From Mastigias papua (Eukaryota; Cnidaria; Scyphozoa; Rhizostomeae; Mastigiidae), in the NCBI GenBank assembly GCA_964019165.1, contig OZ025282.1, positions 13,431,729 to 13,495,728 on the forward strand: 64,000 nt of DNA, in the 5' to 3' direction. Below, in pieces: positions 51,265 through 60,889 of the stretch; position 1 is the first letter of the stretch; each line of letters starts with the position of its first letter. The notes under the pieces were generated by a model, which made no database searches, was not told where the DNA came from, and saw only the letters and a list, made by a program, of their open reading frames with translations. The translations under genes and the position numbers were made by a program.

Positions 51265-54200
51265 TTAAATAGAGAGAGTCTTCCGCAAAATATGAGCTGT
51301 GCTTGTCAATACTATTTGCTGGATTTTCTGGAGTTGTGGTTGTCCCGGGATCTTATCAAGATGCTTTTGGCAGCCCTTTTTTATCATTCCAAGAGCGCCT
51401 ACAATCACAGGTACTGTTGTTGCTTTCAAGTTCCACATTTTGCCAATTTCAATTTGAAGGTCTTTATACTTGCTGAGTTTATCAAATTCTTTAACAGTGA
51501 TGTTCTGGTCTGTAGGGATGCTCATATCTATTAAGAGACAAGTTTGTTCTTTGAAGTCTTTTATTATGATGTCTGGTCTGTTCGCTTGAATAGTACGATC
51601 AATGTGTATAGAGAAATCCCAGAGAATCGATACATTTTCTCCTTCAACTACAGGTTGGGGGTGGTGCTCAAACCAATTAGTGGGTGTTGATAACCGATAA
51701 TGTTTACATATGGTCCAATGTAGATACTGGCCTACTCTATCATGGCGGTTCTTGTATTCGGTTGGTGCTAGTATCGAGCAACTAGATATAAGATGATCAA
51801 TTGTTTCAGTGAATTTGTCACAAAACCTACATCTATCATCTACACCAGTCTTTAGAATGTTTGCCTGGTAGTTTCTTGTAAACAAAGATTGGTCTTGGGC
51901 AGCTATAATGAAACCTTCAGTTTCTGACTTAAGTCCAGAGCTCCGTAACCACTGATGGGTTGCAGTTACATCAACATCAGCTTTCTGGCATCGGAGATTA
52001 TACTTTCCATGTAGTGGCTTTTTAAGCCATTTCTCACCTAGCTGTTTCAGACCACAGGCTTTGGCAGCTTGTTTGACCATCTTGGCTTGTTTTGTGGCTG
52101 GCAGATCAGGATGTGGAGGGGTTCCAATGTTAAAATCCAAGTCTTTTTCGTAAATTCTTGCTTCTTTCACAATTGAATCCAGCTTATTACTTTTGTGGTG
52201 CTGGTAAACTAACTTTAACATCCAATCAGAAGTTGTTGATAGGTATGTTGACATTGCTATAGTGGTAGTTTTGTACGCCATTTCAAGTTGTATCATTCCC
52301 CTACCACCATTACTCCTAGGCAAGTACAAACGGTCAACATCTGCTTTGGGATGATGCATACGGTGTGATGTCAGCAACTTTCTAGTTTTTCTATCCATTC
52401 TTTGGAGGTCAAGGAGATTCCAGTTAATGATGTTATAGCTGTATTGAACAACAGGGACGGCTAATGTGTTTATTGCCGCAATACGGTTTTTGGAATTGAG
52501 CTCTGTCTTTAGTACTAATCTGATTCTTCTGTAATACTCTTTTCTAACCTTTTCCTTCATAGCAGAATGGTTTATCCCATTACATTCATGCACTCCTAAA
52601 TACTTATATGATTCTCCTGGTTCTAGCTCTCTAATGATAGTATCAATGTCAAGACTGATATTTGCAGTTTTCTTAAGGGCACCTCTAAGAAACGATGCTT
52701 TAGCGCACTTATCAAGTCCAAACTCCATTCCAATGTCATTGCTAAATCCTTTTGCTATAGTTAAGAGACCTTCTAGTTCATAATCATTCCTAGCGAAAAG
52801 CTTGAGGTCATCCATGTAGAAAAGGTGGTTTACTTTTGTTTCAAAAATCCTATAGCCATAGTCTGTGTTGTTTAATTCACTTGACAGAGGTATGATGGCC
52901 ATGCAAAAGAGAAGTGGCGAAAGAGAGTCACCTTGAAAAATCCCTCGTTTGATTCTAAGACATTCAGACCTACAAGTGCCAGTATTGTGTGAGAGAAATA
53001 GACGAGTTTTCCATTTGGTCATACTAATGCTGAGAAAGTTAGAAATTATAGGTGAGATCTTATACAGCTGAAGAGCTTTTAGTATCCATTCATGCGAAAC
53101 ACTATCAAAGGCTTTCTTGTAGTCAATCCAGGCAGTACTAAGATTCCTTTTACTTTTACGGCAGTTTTCTAAAATCATTTTGTTTATAAGAAGCTGATCT
53201 TTACATCCATACGAGTTCCTTTTGCATCCTTTTTGCTCTTGTGGTAAAACTGAATTTCGCTCAAGGAAGGAGTACATTCGGTCGGTGAGTATTGACGTTA
53301 GAAGTTTGTATGTCGTTGATAAACAGGTAATTGGTCAGTAATTTTTGGGGTGTATGGTTGCTTCGGATTTTGGAAGGAGATATGTTGTCCCTTCTGTGAG
53401 CCATTCAGGCGCCTCTTCCGGATTCTACATGACATATGAGAGACAAAATGCAAGATAGTCATGTATCGCATTAAGAGAGTACAGCCAAAAAGTGGGTATT
53501 TTGTCTATGCCTGGTGACTTCCATTTCTGAGACTTTCCAAGTGTCACACGTAACTCAGAGCAGTCTATCTTTTCCCATTGCTGCTCATCAACTTCATTCA
53601 TTCTTTCTTTTTGTCGTTCCATCCATTCTGCTTTGTGATTGAATTGCTTTTCACTCCCCCATATATTATTCCAAAATTTCTCAAATTCTTTTACCTCAGG
53701 GTGTTCTTTTACATCAATCTTCCCTTTTCCTATTTGTCTGTAAAATTTCCTTGCATCAGTCTGGAATATCTTATTCTGTCTGTAAAATCGGTCTCGTTTA
53801 TCAAATCTACGTAATCTCTGTGCTTTTACTTGCATTCTTTGCTTCAATGACTCTTTAGTAGATAGGAGTGCATTCTCGTCGGAGATCTTGTACTTCCTTT
53901 TAATTTTCCTTAGCTTTCTGATTTTCAAATTAGCGCCTTTTGAAACTTCATTAAGAATTGATATGTCAGCCCGTAGAAGATCAATCTCTTTCTGTATTTT
54001 CACTTTCCATTTAGGAGGCTTATTGACTTGATAGTTTTTCTTCCTGTTTACCTTAACTCCGACTTGGGCTGTTATTGCTTTTGCTGTAGAGTAAACAAGT
54101 GCATTTAAGGAGGTCAGATCACAGTCACGCTCACTTAAGATTTCCTTTAAGGCAACATTGTAAATTTTAATGCTTTCATTAAGTTTTGAACCACAGGTCA

Positions 54201-54918
54201 ATTTAGGAAGAGGTTCTCGGTCAGATAATTCTAGATGGCTAGTTCTACTGAATTCATTTAATATTTCTTTACGAGCATGCTTAATTTCATGGTTATATTG
54301 TTCTGCAAATAATTCTGTCACATCGGCTTCATGATTCACATTCTCGGAGTTGCGAATGTCATTAATTAGTTCTTGTACCTCATTATCATTAAAGTTTTGA
54401 GCATCCACTACTAGTTCACAATTCTCGCTACTAGTGTTTTCCTTAGTGGTATCCTTCATTGATTCAACGGCGGTATCTACATTCACTTCATGTCTAATCT
54501 GGTCGATCTCAGCATCTGAAAGTCTTTTATTTTTGAATATGTCTCTACGTACATTTCCTAATGTGTTTGGATTTAGATATTCACGTACATTTGGTCCGAC
54601 TATATTTCTCCATTCAACAAAAGTTTGCTCCGTATTGTTGCTATTTGGTCTAGATTGGGAGATGTAAAACGCTCTCAGAACATTTTTGTAGTCCTCTCGA
54701 GTCCATTTTATTTGCTTTGATCTTGTCGAGTTATTTGATGTTGTCACTATAGGTTCAGGGTTAGGAAAATCCTGGTTCTGATAACCTGATAGATCATCTG
54801 TTTGAGAGTTCATTCCAGTGGCAGACTTTTCGACCTCAGGCTGGTTTCTCCCTGAGGGACGCGGCCCTTGTTCACCCGCGCGACGGCCGATGCGGTATGA
54901 TTTGGTTCTGGTTTTCAT
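51265..54918 (-). pseudogene. A8 ORF: Myb-like domain, RT, CCHC knuckle, RLE
   Basis: One frame of 1,217 codons with two nonsense codons: TAG at 53427-53425 (before NPEEAPEWLT) and TGA at about 53341 in NYRPITC (CGA to TGA). N-terminus RIGRRAGEQGPRPSGRNQ; Myb-like IKWTREDYKNVLRAFY with LGNVRRDIFKNKRLSD. RT: QKWKSPGIDKIPTFWLY, EQKGCKRNSYGCKDQLL, AWIDYKKAFDSVSHEW (motif A), IFQGDSLSPLLF (B), LFYMDDLKLFAR (C, YMDD) and LDKCAKASFLRG. Thumb: HHPKADVDRLYLPRSNGGRG. Knuckle CRFCDKFTETIDHLISSC intact. RLE: NRPDIIIKDFKE, LLIDMSIP, KYKDLQIEIGKMW and VPVIVGALGMI; end TAHILRKTLSI. The stretch from 53277 to 51265 is open for 670 codons, so the palm through RLE is the best-preserved in the window. Confidence 0.9.
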
Positions 54919-55047
54919 TATGAATGAAGATGCATTTTATCCTTACTGCCAAGGGACTGACTATTTCGCGCCAGATGTCACCTGGAACTTCAAGTCCACG
55001 CGTATTTAGTGAATTTAAGGTTGCACAACCACCAGTGTTTTTATCGA

Positions 55048-55280
55048 GACACCGTCTCTAGGTGAATGCCAACCAAGGCTCAAGAGCTGATCACCTGCCC
55101 ATGAGACAGACTAGCCCCCGCCAGATGCCAACCCGGTATTTCGTAGTCTCGGGGAGAGCTAACAGGTGCTACACCTTGCTCAAGGCTGACCTGGAGGTAG
55201 TTGTGGCTAAAGGTAACCTCATTATCCTACGTCGAAACTCCACAACCGGATGTAGTTTTATGTCATACCCAGGACATTTA
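55048..55280 (-). promoter_or_regulatory. Family A 5' module (copy in A8)
   Basis: Minus-strand module between the TTA tract (55279-55297) and the ORF start at 54918. It carries small deletions relative to A7. The opposite strand is open from 55062 to 55361. Confidence 0.83.
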
Positions 55281-55297
55281 TTATTATTATTATGTTA
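55279..55297 (-). repeat. (TAA)n tract joining A9 and A8
   Basis: TTATTATTATTATTATG on the plus strand. 3' tail of A9 and 5' flank of A8. Confidence 0.93.
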
Positions 55298-55331
55298 TCA
55301 ATTTCTTTTGATTCGCTATTTTGAGATCAAA

Positions 55332-55360
55332 CACCGGGTCACTACCAGTGACCTAGGGTG
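55332..55360 (-). ncRNA. Family A 3' UTR two-tier hairpin (A9)
   Basis: Minus strand: outer CACC with GGTG, then CTA, then a perfect inner stem GGTCACT/AGTGACC with a GGT loop. It matches the A8 hairpin in layout, including the linker before the inner stem, while the outer stem differs in sequence. Confidence 0.6.
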
Positions 55361-55428
55361 AGTGAAATCGGAGTAATGTATTGTAAGAACCATTTTGCAT
55401 TGCATATCGTAAAAGTATAAAGCGTGAT

Positions 55429-58400
55429 TCAAATAGAGAGCGCTCTTCTCAAAATGTGTGCAGTACTATTAAGGACTATTTTCTGGATCTCGCTAAGTGA
55501 TGGTTCTCCAGGAATTTTCTTAAGATAATCTATGGTTCCTTTCTTTATCAGGCCAAGGGCACCCACTACTAATGGGATGGTCGTTGTTTTCAGCTGCCAC
55601 ATTTTTTCAATCTCAATCTCCAGGTCTTTGTATTTAGACAACTTCTCAAAAACTTTCGCAGAAACATTCTTATCTGTTGGCACACTCATATCGATGAGCA
55701 AGCAGGTGCTATTGCGTTTGTCCTTGACAACAATATCAGGACGGTTTGCCTGTATCATCCGATCAGTATGGACTGGAAAATCCCATAGAATAGTAACATT
55801 TTTCCCTTCTGTGACTGGTTCTGGATGGTGTTCATACCAGTTGCTATTAGTTTTTATGGAGAAGTGATTAAGAATCTTCCAGTGGAGATACTAACCAACC
55901 CTATCATGTCGGTTTTTAAACTCATAAGGTGTCAAGACAGAACAACCAGAAACAAGATGGTCAATTGTTTCAAGCTTATCCTCGCAGAATCTACAGCTTT
56001 CGTCTGCTCCATTGTGCAGTACATTGGCCTGGTAATTGTGCGTGAAAAGACTTTGGTCCTGGGCGGCAAGAATGAAACCTTCCGTTTCCCCTTTCAATCC
56101 TGAGCTCCTCAGCCACTGATGGGTTGCCATTTCGTCTACATCAGCGTTTCTGCTTCGAGCTGCGAACTGTCCGTGGAGGGGCTTTTCTTGCCACCTTGAT
56201 TTCAGTTGTTTCAATCCATTGTTTTTTGCGGTTTTCTTTGTTCTACGGGCTAGTTCTGTGGGTTTTAGCTGGCTGTGGTTCTCGTTATTTATTTCTAAGT
56301 CCAACTGACGAGAGAATTTAGCTGACTCTTTAAAAACTGAATGTAACTTTTTTGTGTTTTCATGTAGATTGACTAGTTGTAGCATCCAATCATCTGAATT
56401 GTCCAGATATTCAGCGAGCCCTATGGTAGTTGTTTTGTATGACATCTCAAGTTGTATCATGCCTCTACCTCCTTGGTTTCTGGGGACGTATAGACGGTCA
56501 ACATCGGACTTAGGGTGGTGCATTCTGTGGCAGGTGAATCGCTTTCTAATTTTTGCATCAAGTTTTCTCAATTCACTAAGGTTCCAGTTAACGATGTTAA
56601 AGCTATAAACTACCACTGGTACTGCAAGAGAGTTGATAGCTGTAATTTTATTTTTCGAATTTAGTTCAGTTTTCAGTATTAGTCCTACCCTACGTAAGCA
56701 TTCTTTTCTAATTTTTCCTTTCATCTTGGAATGCTGTATGCCGTCCCCTTCATTAACGCCTAAGTATTTGTATGTTCCTTCCTGTTCTAATTCTTTGATA
56801 ACCGATTCATCATCTAACACAACGTTATCTGCACTTTCCAATTTTCCACGCTTAAAGGTTGCTTTAGCGCACTTATCCAAGCCAAATTCCATCCCAATAT
56901 CATCACTAAATGCCTTCACTGTTTTCAAAAGTCCTTCCAGCTCATAATCATTACAGGCATACAGTTTCAAATCATCCATGTAGAATAAATGATTTATCTT
57001 CTTATTACTGATCTTGTATCCATATCCAGTATCATTTAAAAGTCGAGACAGGGGTATAAGTGCCATGCAGAACAAAAGAGGGGAGAGAGAGTCACCTTGG
57101 AAAATTCCACAATTGATGCACATACCATTAGCAGTCAAAATTCCATTAGAATGGGAGAGCGTAAGGTTAGTTTCCCAAAGCTTCATAGATGTTCTAAGAA
57201 AGTTAATTACTATAGGTGAAACTTTGAAAGTTTCTAAACAACGTAAAATCCAGGAGTGGGAACACTATCAAAAGCCTTCTTGTAATCTATCCAAGCAGTA
57301 CTCAGGTGTTTATGTTTCGTTCTGGCATTCTCTAATATCATTTTGTTAACTAATAATTGATCTTTGCAACCATACGATCCTTTCCGACAACCTTTTTGTT
57401 CAATTGGAAATATGTTGTGATCTTCCATGTGTGCGTATGTTCTTTCAGTAAGAATAGAGGTCAAAAGTTTGTAAGATGTTGGCAGGCAGGTAATTGGGCG
57501 ATAGTTTTTTGCATTTGCAGTTTCGTTAGTTTTTGCGAGAAGATATGTAGTACCTAGGCAAAACCATTTGGGTGTTACTGTTGGGTCTGCCATTAATCTG
57601 TTGAAGTTTAATGCTAATTTTGTGTGTGCTGAGTGTAAAGCGTCAAGCCAGAAGATTGGAATTTGATCGATTCCTGGCGATTTCCACTTATGAGATTTTC
57701 TAAGAGCTTTCCTTATTTCGTCAACTTGTATTTCTTCCCATCCCTGTTCGGGGATATTATTCGCGCTGTTCTCAAAATCATTCAGCCATGCAGAGTTCTT
57801 ATTATGCCCTTTCTCCTTGCCCCATATATTACTCCAGTATTCCCGTACTTGTTCGTCTGACGGTATTTCATCTACATTTATATGTGACTTTCCTATCTCT
57901 CTGTAAAATTGTTTGGTGTCTGTTTCAAAGATTTTATTCTGTCTATAAAATTTATTCCGCTTGACATACCTCCTTACTCGTTGAGCCTTGACTTGTAATT
58001 TTTGCTTCAATTCTTCCTTAATGGCTGGTATTTTATCATTGCTTTCGATTCTGTACTTTCGTATTACTTTCCTAGCCTTGCCAGATCTTATTTCTTTATC
58101 CTTTTGAAGCTCTTCTAGCAAGGAGATTTCCTTTCTAAGATTTTCAATTTCTTTGTCAATTTTTACTTGCCATTTAGGTTTATTAGGTTTACGTACACTA
58201 TTTTGTTTTCTTTTATGCTTAACACCACATCTTTTCTGGAGTACTTTTCCTGTTGCATATATCAACTCATTCAATTTTGTTAAATTTGGGTCCATTTCGT
58301 TACATAGTTGTTTTAGGGCTTCATTACCAACATCAATTATAGTTCTGTATTTGCTGATACGACGAACTTTCAATAAAGACTCTCTATCATTAATACTAGT

Positions 58401-59053
58401 ATGTTGGACAATAGACAATTCTTCTAAGATATCACTCCTCATCTCAGCCACTTCATCCTGGTTCAACTCTTGTTCCTGTTCTTCATTATTTTTCATACCT
58501 TGTTCTGGTTCATTCTCATCAGCATAAGGCACTACAACTTCCTCAACATCTTCCTGGGCTTCCTCAACTTCCTTTACGAGACCTACAGGGTCCTTTTCAC
58601 GAGTATCATTTAAAACAATCTCCTTAATCTGTGCAATTTCGACATCCGACAGCTTTTTGCTGCGCATAATAAATCTCCTTACATTTGCTAGTTTATTTGC
58701 ATCTAAACCTTCAATTTTTTCGCTCTCACTATTACGTGAACACCATGCAATAAAAGTGTCTTCAGTGTTGTTTGTTTGAGGTTTTTCTAATGCGTAGTAA
58801 AAACAATACATTATTTCCTTGTATTCTTCCCTAGTCCATCTTTTTCTTTTTTCCTTGTGATGTTTGGTTGGTGTTGGGCCCGCAGGTCCAGAGGTGGGAT
58901 GCATCCCTTTCTGGTGACCATACGGACTTTCGTTAGGGGAAGAATTAGACTCATAGCATACTTTACGATCCCAGGCGAGCCTTGCCCTGGGGGACGCGTC
59001 CCTTGTTGATCCGCGCGACGGACGATGCGGCATGGATTTCTTCTAGCTTTCAT
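55429..59053 (-). pseudogene. A9 ORF: Myb-like domain, RT, CCHC knuckle, RLE
   Basis: Starts at 59053 in the frame of RRNPCRIVRRADQQGTRP. A frameshift between about 58980 and 58850 moves to the long frame that contains KRWTREEYKEIMYCFYYAL and ANVRRFIMRSKKLSDVE (Myb-like), the linker and the RT entry [33 protein letters not shown] and AWIDYKKAFDSVP. A 1-nt deletion at about 57255 (VPHSW becomes VPTPGF) ends that frame at 57234. The next frame (to 55891) has IFQGDSLSPLLF, LFYMDDLKLYAC (YMDD), LDKCAKATFKRGK, HHPKSDVDRLYVPRNQGGRG and the intact knuckle CRFCEDKLETIDHLVSGC. A TAG replaces Gln in RVGQYLHW. The RLE is open at 55758-55429: NRPDIVVKDK, LLIDMSVP, IPLVVGALGLI. Confidence 0.88.
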
Positions 59054-59156
59054 ATATTAATAAGAGGCTGTCTATTCCGTGCCAGATGCCACCTGGTATT
59101 TCGAGTTCACACGGATATTCTTTGTAGCAAGTTTCCAGCTGGTATTTTTATTTGTG

Positions 59157-59383
59157 ACACCATCACTAGGAGGGTTGCCTACCAAGGCTAAAGAGTCCCC
59201 CCTACCCATGAGACAGACTAGCCCCCGCCAGACGCCAACCTGGTACTTCATGGTCTCGGGGAGAGCTGACAGGTACTACACCTTGCTCAAGGGTGACCTG
59301 CAGGTAGTTGTGGCTAAGGGTAACCTCATTTTCCCACGTCGAAACTCCACAACCGGATGCAGTTTTATGTCATACCCAGGACA
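59157..59383 (-). promoter_or_regulatory. Family A 5' module (copy in A9)
   Basis: Minus-strand module directly before A9. The plus strand is open from 59079 to 59465 across it. Confidence 0.85.
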
Positions 59384-59447
59384 CTTATTATTATTATTTT
59401 CTATATTAAACATTGTGTTCAGGCTGTTGTTGTTGCCGTCAGTTCTG

Positions 59448-59486
59448 CTATTAGGCGAGTCATAACAAATGACCAAAGGCTAATAG
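59448..59486 (-). ncRNA. Family A 3' UTR two-tier hairpin (A10)
   Basis: Minus strand: outer stem CTATTAG with CTAATAG (7 bp), linker CCTTT, inner stem GTCAT with ATGAC. Compared with A3, a G-C pair in the outer stem is A-T here, and a T-A pair in the inner stem is C-G here. Confidence 0.65.
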
Positions 59487-59499
59487 AGTTTGCTCTCTC

Positions 59500-60702
59500 C
59501 TATATTTCTAGCACTTTCCTCAAAATTCTGGCAGTTCCCAATAAAGCAGCCTTCTGCATCACTCCAACATTACATGTTATCCCTAATTTGTCTACCCATC
59601 TGTCAAACTCTTTGGTGATACATCCAAGAGCTCCTATCACTATAGGCACAACTTCAACACGATTGAGTTTCCACAATCTTGCGATCTCTCTCTTCAAGTC
59701 CTGGTATTTTTCTACTTTTTCCTTTTCTTTCTCTCCTACATTTACATCAGCTGGTACAGCAATATCAATGATTAATCCCTTGTGCTCTTTCTTGTCAACT
59801 ATAATTATATCTGGTCTTCTTGCCTCTATCACGTAGTCACATTGCACATTGTTATCCCACAACAATTTCACTTCTTCATTTTCCACTGCTCCTTCCGGGA
59901 CATGTTCATACCATTTGTCTGTGCATTCTAACCCATTCTTTTTACAAAGATCCCAATGAACTTTCTTTGCCACATTGTCATGCCGACGTTTGTATTCCTT
60001 CTGAGCCAATTTCTCACACCCACTTACTAAATGCTGCACACTTTCACTCTTTGTCCCACATAACCTGCACAGAGGGCTTTCACTGGTTCTGTCGATACGG
60101 TGTTTCACATAATTTGTCCTGATGGCCTGTTCCTGAGCAGCACACAGCAATGCTTCAGTTCCAATTTTCAAATCACATCTTGACAGCCATTGCCACGTTT
60201 TATCCTTATCAACTTTCTCTGGCATTTCCCTAATAAACTGTCCATGCATTCTCTTCTCATTCCAGTTTTGTCTCAGTTCTTTTTCCTTTTGTTTCTTCAA
60301 TTCTCTACTTAATATAGCATCTTCCGTATTAATTGTCCCAGCTGCAGCAACTCCCTTAATGAGGTAGTCCTCCGAATTGGCAACGTAAAAGCCCAAACTG
60401 TTTTCCTCATCGCTTACGCACCTCTCTACACTAATCAAACCTCTGCCTCCCTCTTTCCTCTTTATATATAATCTGTCAACATCACTTTTTGGGTGTAGTG
60501 CTCCATGCATTGTCATTGTCTTTCTAGATTTCCTATCAATTTCTTTCAATTCACTTTCTTTCCAATACAATATTCCTGCCCCATACCTGAATATTGCCAC
60601 TGCCCATGTATTTATTGCTGTTATTTTGTTTTTCCCATTTAGTTTTGATTTTAGCACCAATCTGAGCCTTCGCTTATATTCCTTAATGGTTTTTTCTTTC
60701 AT
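59500..60702 (-). CDS. A10 ORF fragment: thumb, CCHC knuckle and RLE (400 codons, open)
   Basis: The only copy whose surviving ORF piece has no stop or frameshift. It opens with MKEKTIKEYKRRLRLVLKS, then KLNGKNKITAINTWAV, LHPKSDVDRLYIKRKEGGRGL, EALLCAAQEQAIRTN, the knuckle CRLCGTKSESVQHLVSGC (C-x2-C-x8-H-x4-C), EYKRRHDNVAKKVHW and YEHVPEGAVENEEVKLLWD. RLE: EARRPDIIIVDKK, LIIDIAVP, KYQDLKREIARLW, VVPIVIGALGCI, ending TARILRKVLEI. All zinc ligands and the RPD...D core are present. The RT is missing, so it cannot copy itself. The ATG at 60702 is internal to the original protein. Whether it is translated is unknown. Confidence 0.85.
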   Translation of the reverse strand: MKEKTIKEYKRRLRLVLKSKLNGKNKITAINTWAVAIFRYGAGILYWKESELKEIDRKSRKTMTMHGALHPKSDVDRLYIKRKEGGRGLISVERCVSDEENSLGFYVANSEDYLIKGVAAAGTINTEDAILSRELKKQKEKELRQNWNEKRMHGQFIREMPEKVDKDKTWQWLSRCDLKIGTEALLCAAQEQAIRTNYVKHRIDRTSESPLCRLCGTKSESVQHLVSGCEKLAQKEYKRRHDNVAKKVHWDLCKKNGLECTDKWYEHVPEGAVENEEVKLLWDNNVQCDYVIEARRPDIIIVDKKEHKGLIIDIAVPADVNVGEKEKEKVEKYQDLKREIARLWKLNRVEVVPIVIGALGCITKEFDRWVDKLGITCNVGVMQKAALLGTARILRKVLEI

Positions 60703-60715
60703 TTCTTTTTCTTTG

Positions 60716-60722
60716 TATTATT

Positions 60723-60781
<59 letters not shown>
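60716..60781 (-). repeat. (TAA)n tract joining A11 and A10
   Basis: About 66 bp of TTA triplets with one AGT interruption. It is the longest triplet tract in the window. Confidence 0.95.
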
Positions 60782-60784
<3 letters not shown>

Positions 60785-60815
60785 GTAAATGTTCCTTTCG
60801 ATTCCTGCTTTCTTA

Positions 60816-60859
60816 CTGATAAAACCGAGTTCATTCCAAGAACTTGAGGTTCTCATCAG
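60816..60859 (-). ncRNA. Family A 3' UTR hairpin (A11)
   Basis: Minus strand: outer CTGAT with ATCAG, middle AACC with GGTT, inner AGTTC with GAACT. Same tiered form as the other copies but a different sequence. Confidence 0.5.
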
Positions 60860-60889
60860 GGTAGTATAGTTTACTTGATGGACAAAATC

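Larger units (their letters stand above)
51185..55279 (-). mobile_element. Family A (subfamily II) element A8
   Basis: Full-length at the 5' side (module at 55048-55280, TTA tract beyond). On the 3' side its UTR ends at C2 instead of a TAA tail. About 4.1 kb. Only two in-frame stops. Confidence 0.85.
55279..59384 (-). mobile_element. Family A (subfamily II) element A9
   Basis: Complete from the 5' module (59157-59383) to the TAA tail at 55297-55279. About 4.1 kb. Directly preceded by the tail of A10 and followed by the module of A8. Confidence 0.87.
59396..60715 (-). mobile_element. Family A (subfamily I) copy A10, 5'-truncated
   Basis: A subfamily I copy lodged between two subfamily II elements. 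Its 5' end abuts the TTA tract at 60716-60781 (the tail of A11). Its own tail AATAATAATAA (59398-59384) leads into the A9 module. About 1.3 kb. Confidence 0.87.

Noticed and set aside
60816..60865. CTGATGAGAACC in the A11 3' UTR as a hammerhead ribozyme
   Set aside because: CTGATGA and a stem II-like GAAC/GTTC exist, but the core GAAA does not follow directly (TTGGAAT instead) and no stem I is formed. The pairing fits the family A 3' hairpin better.
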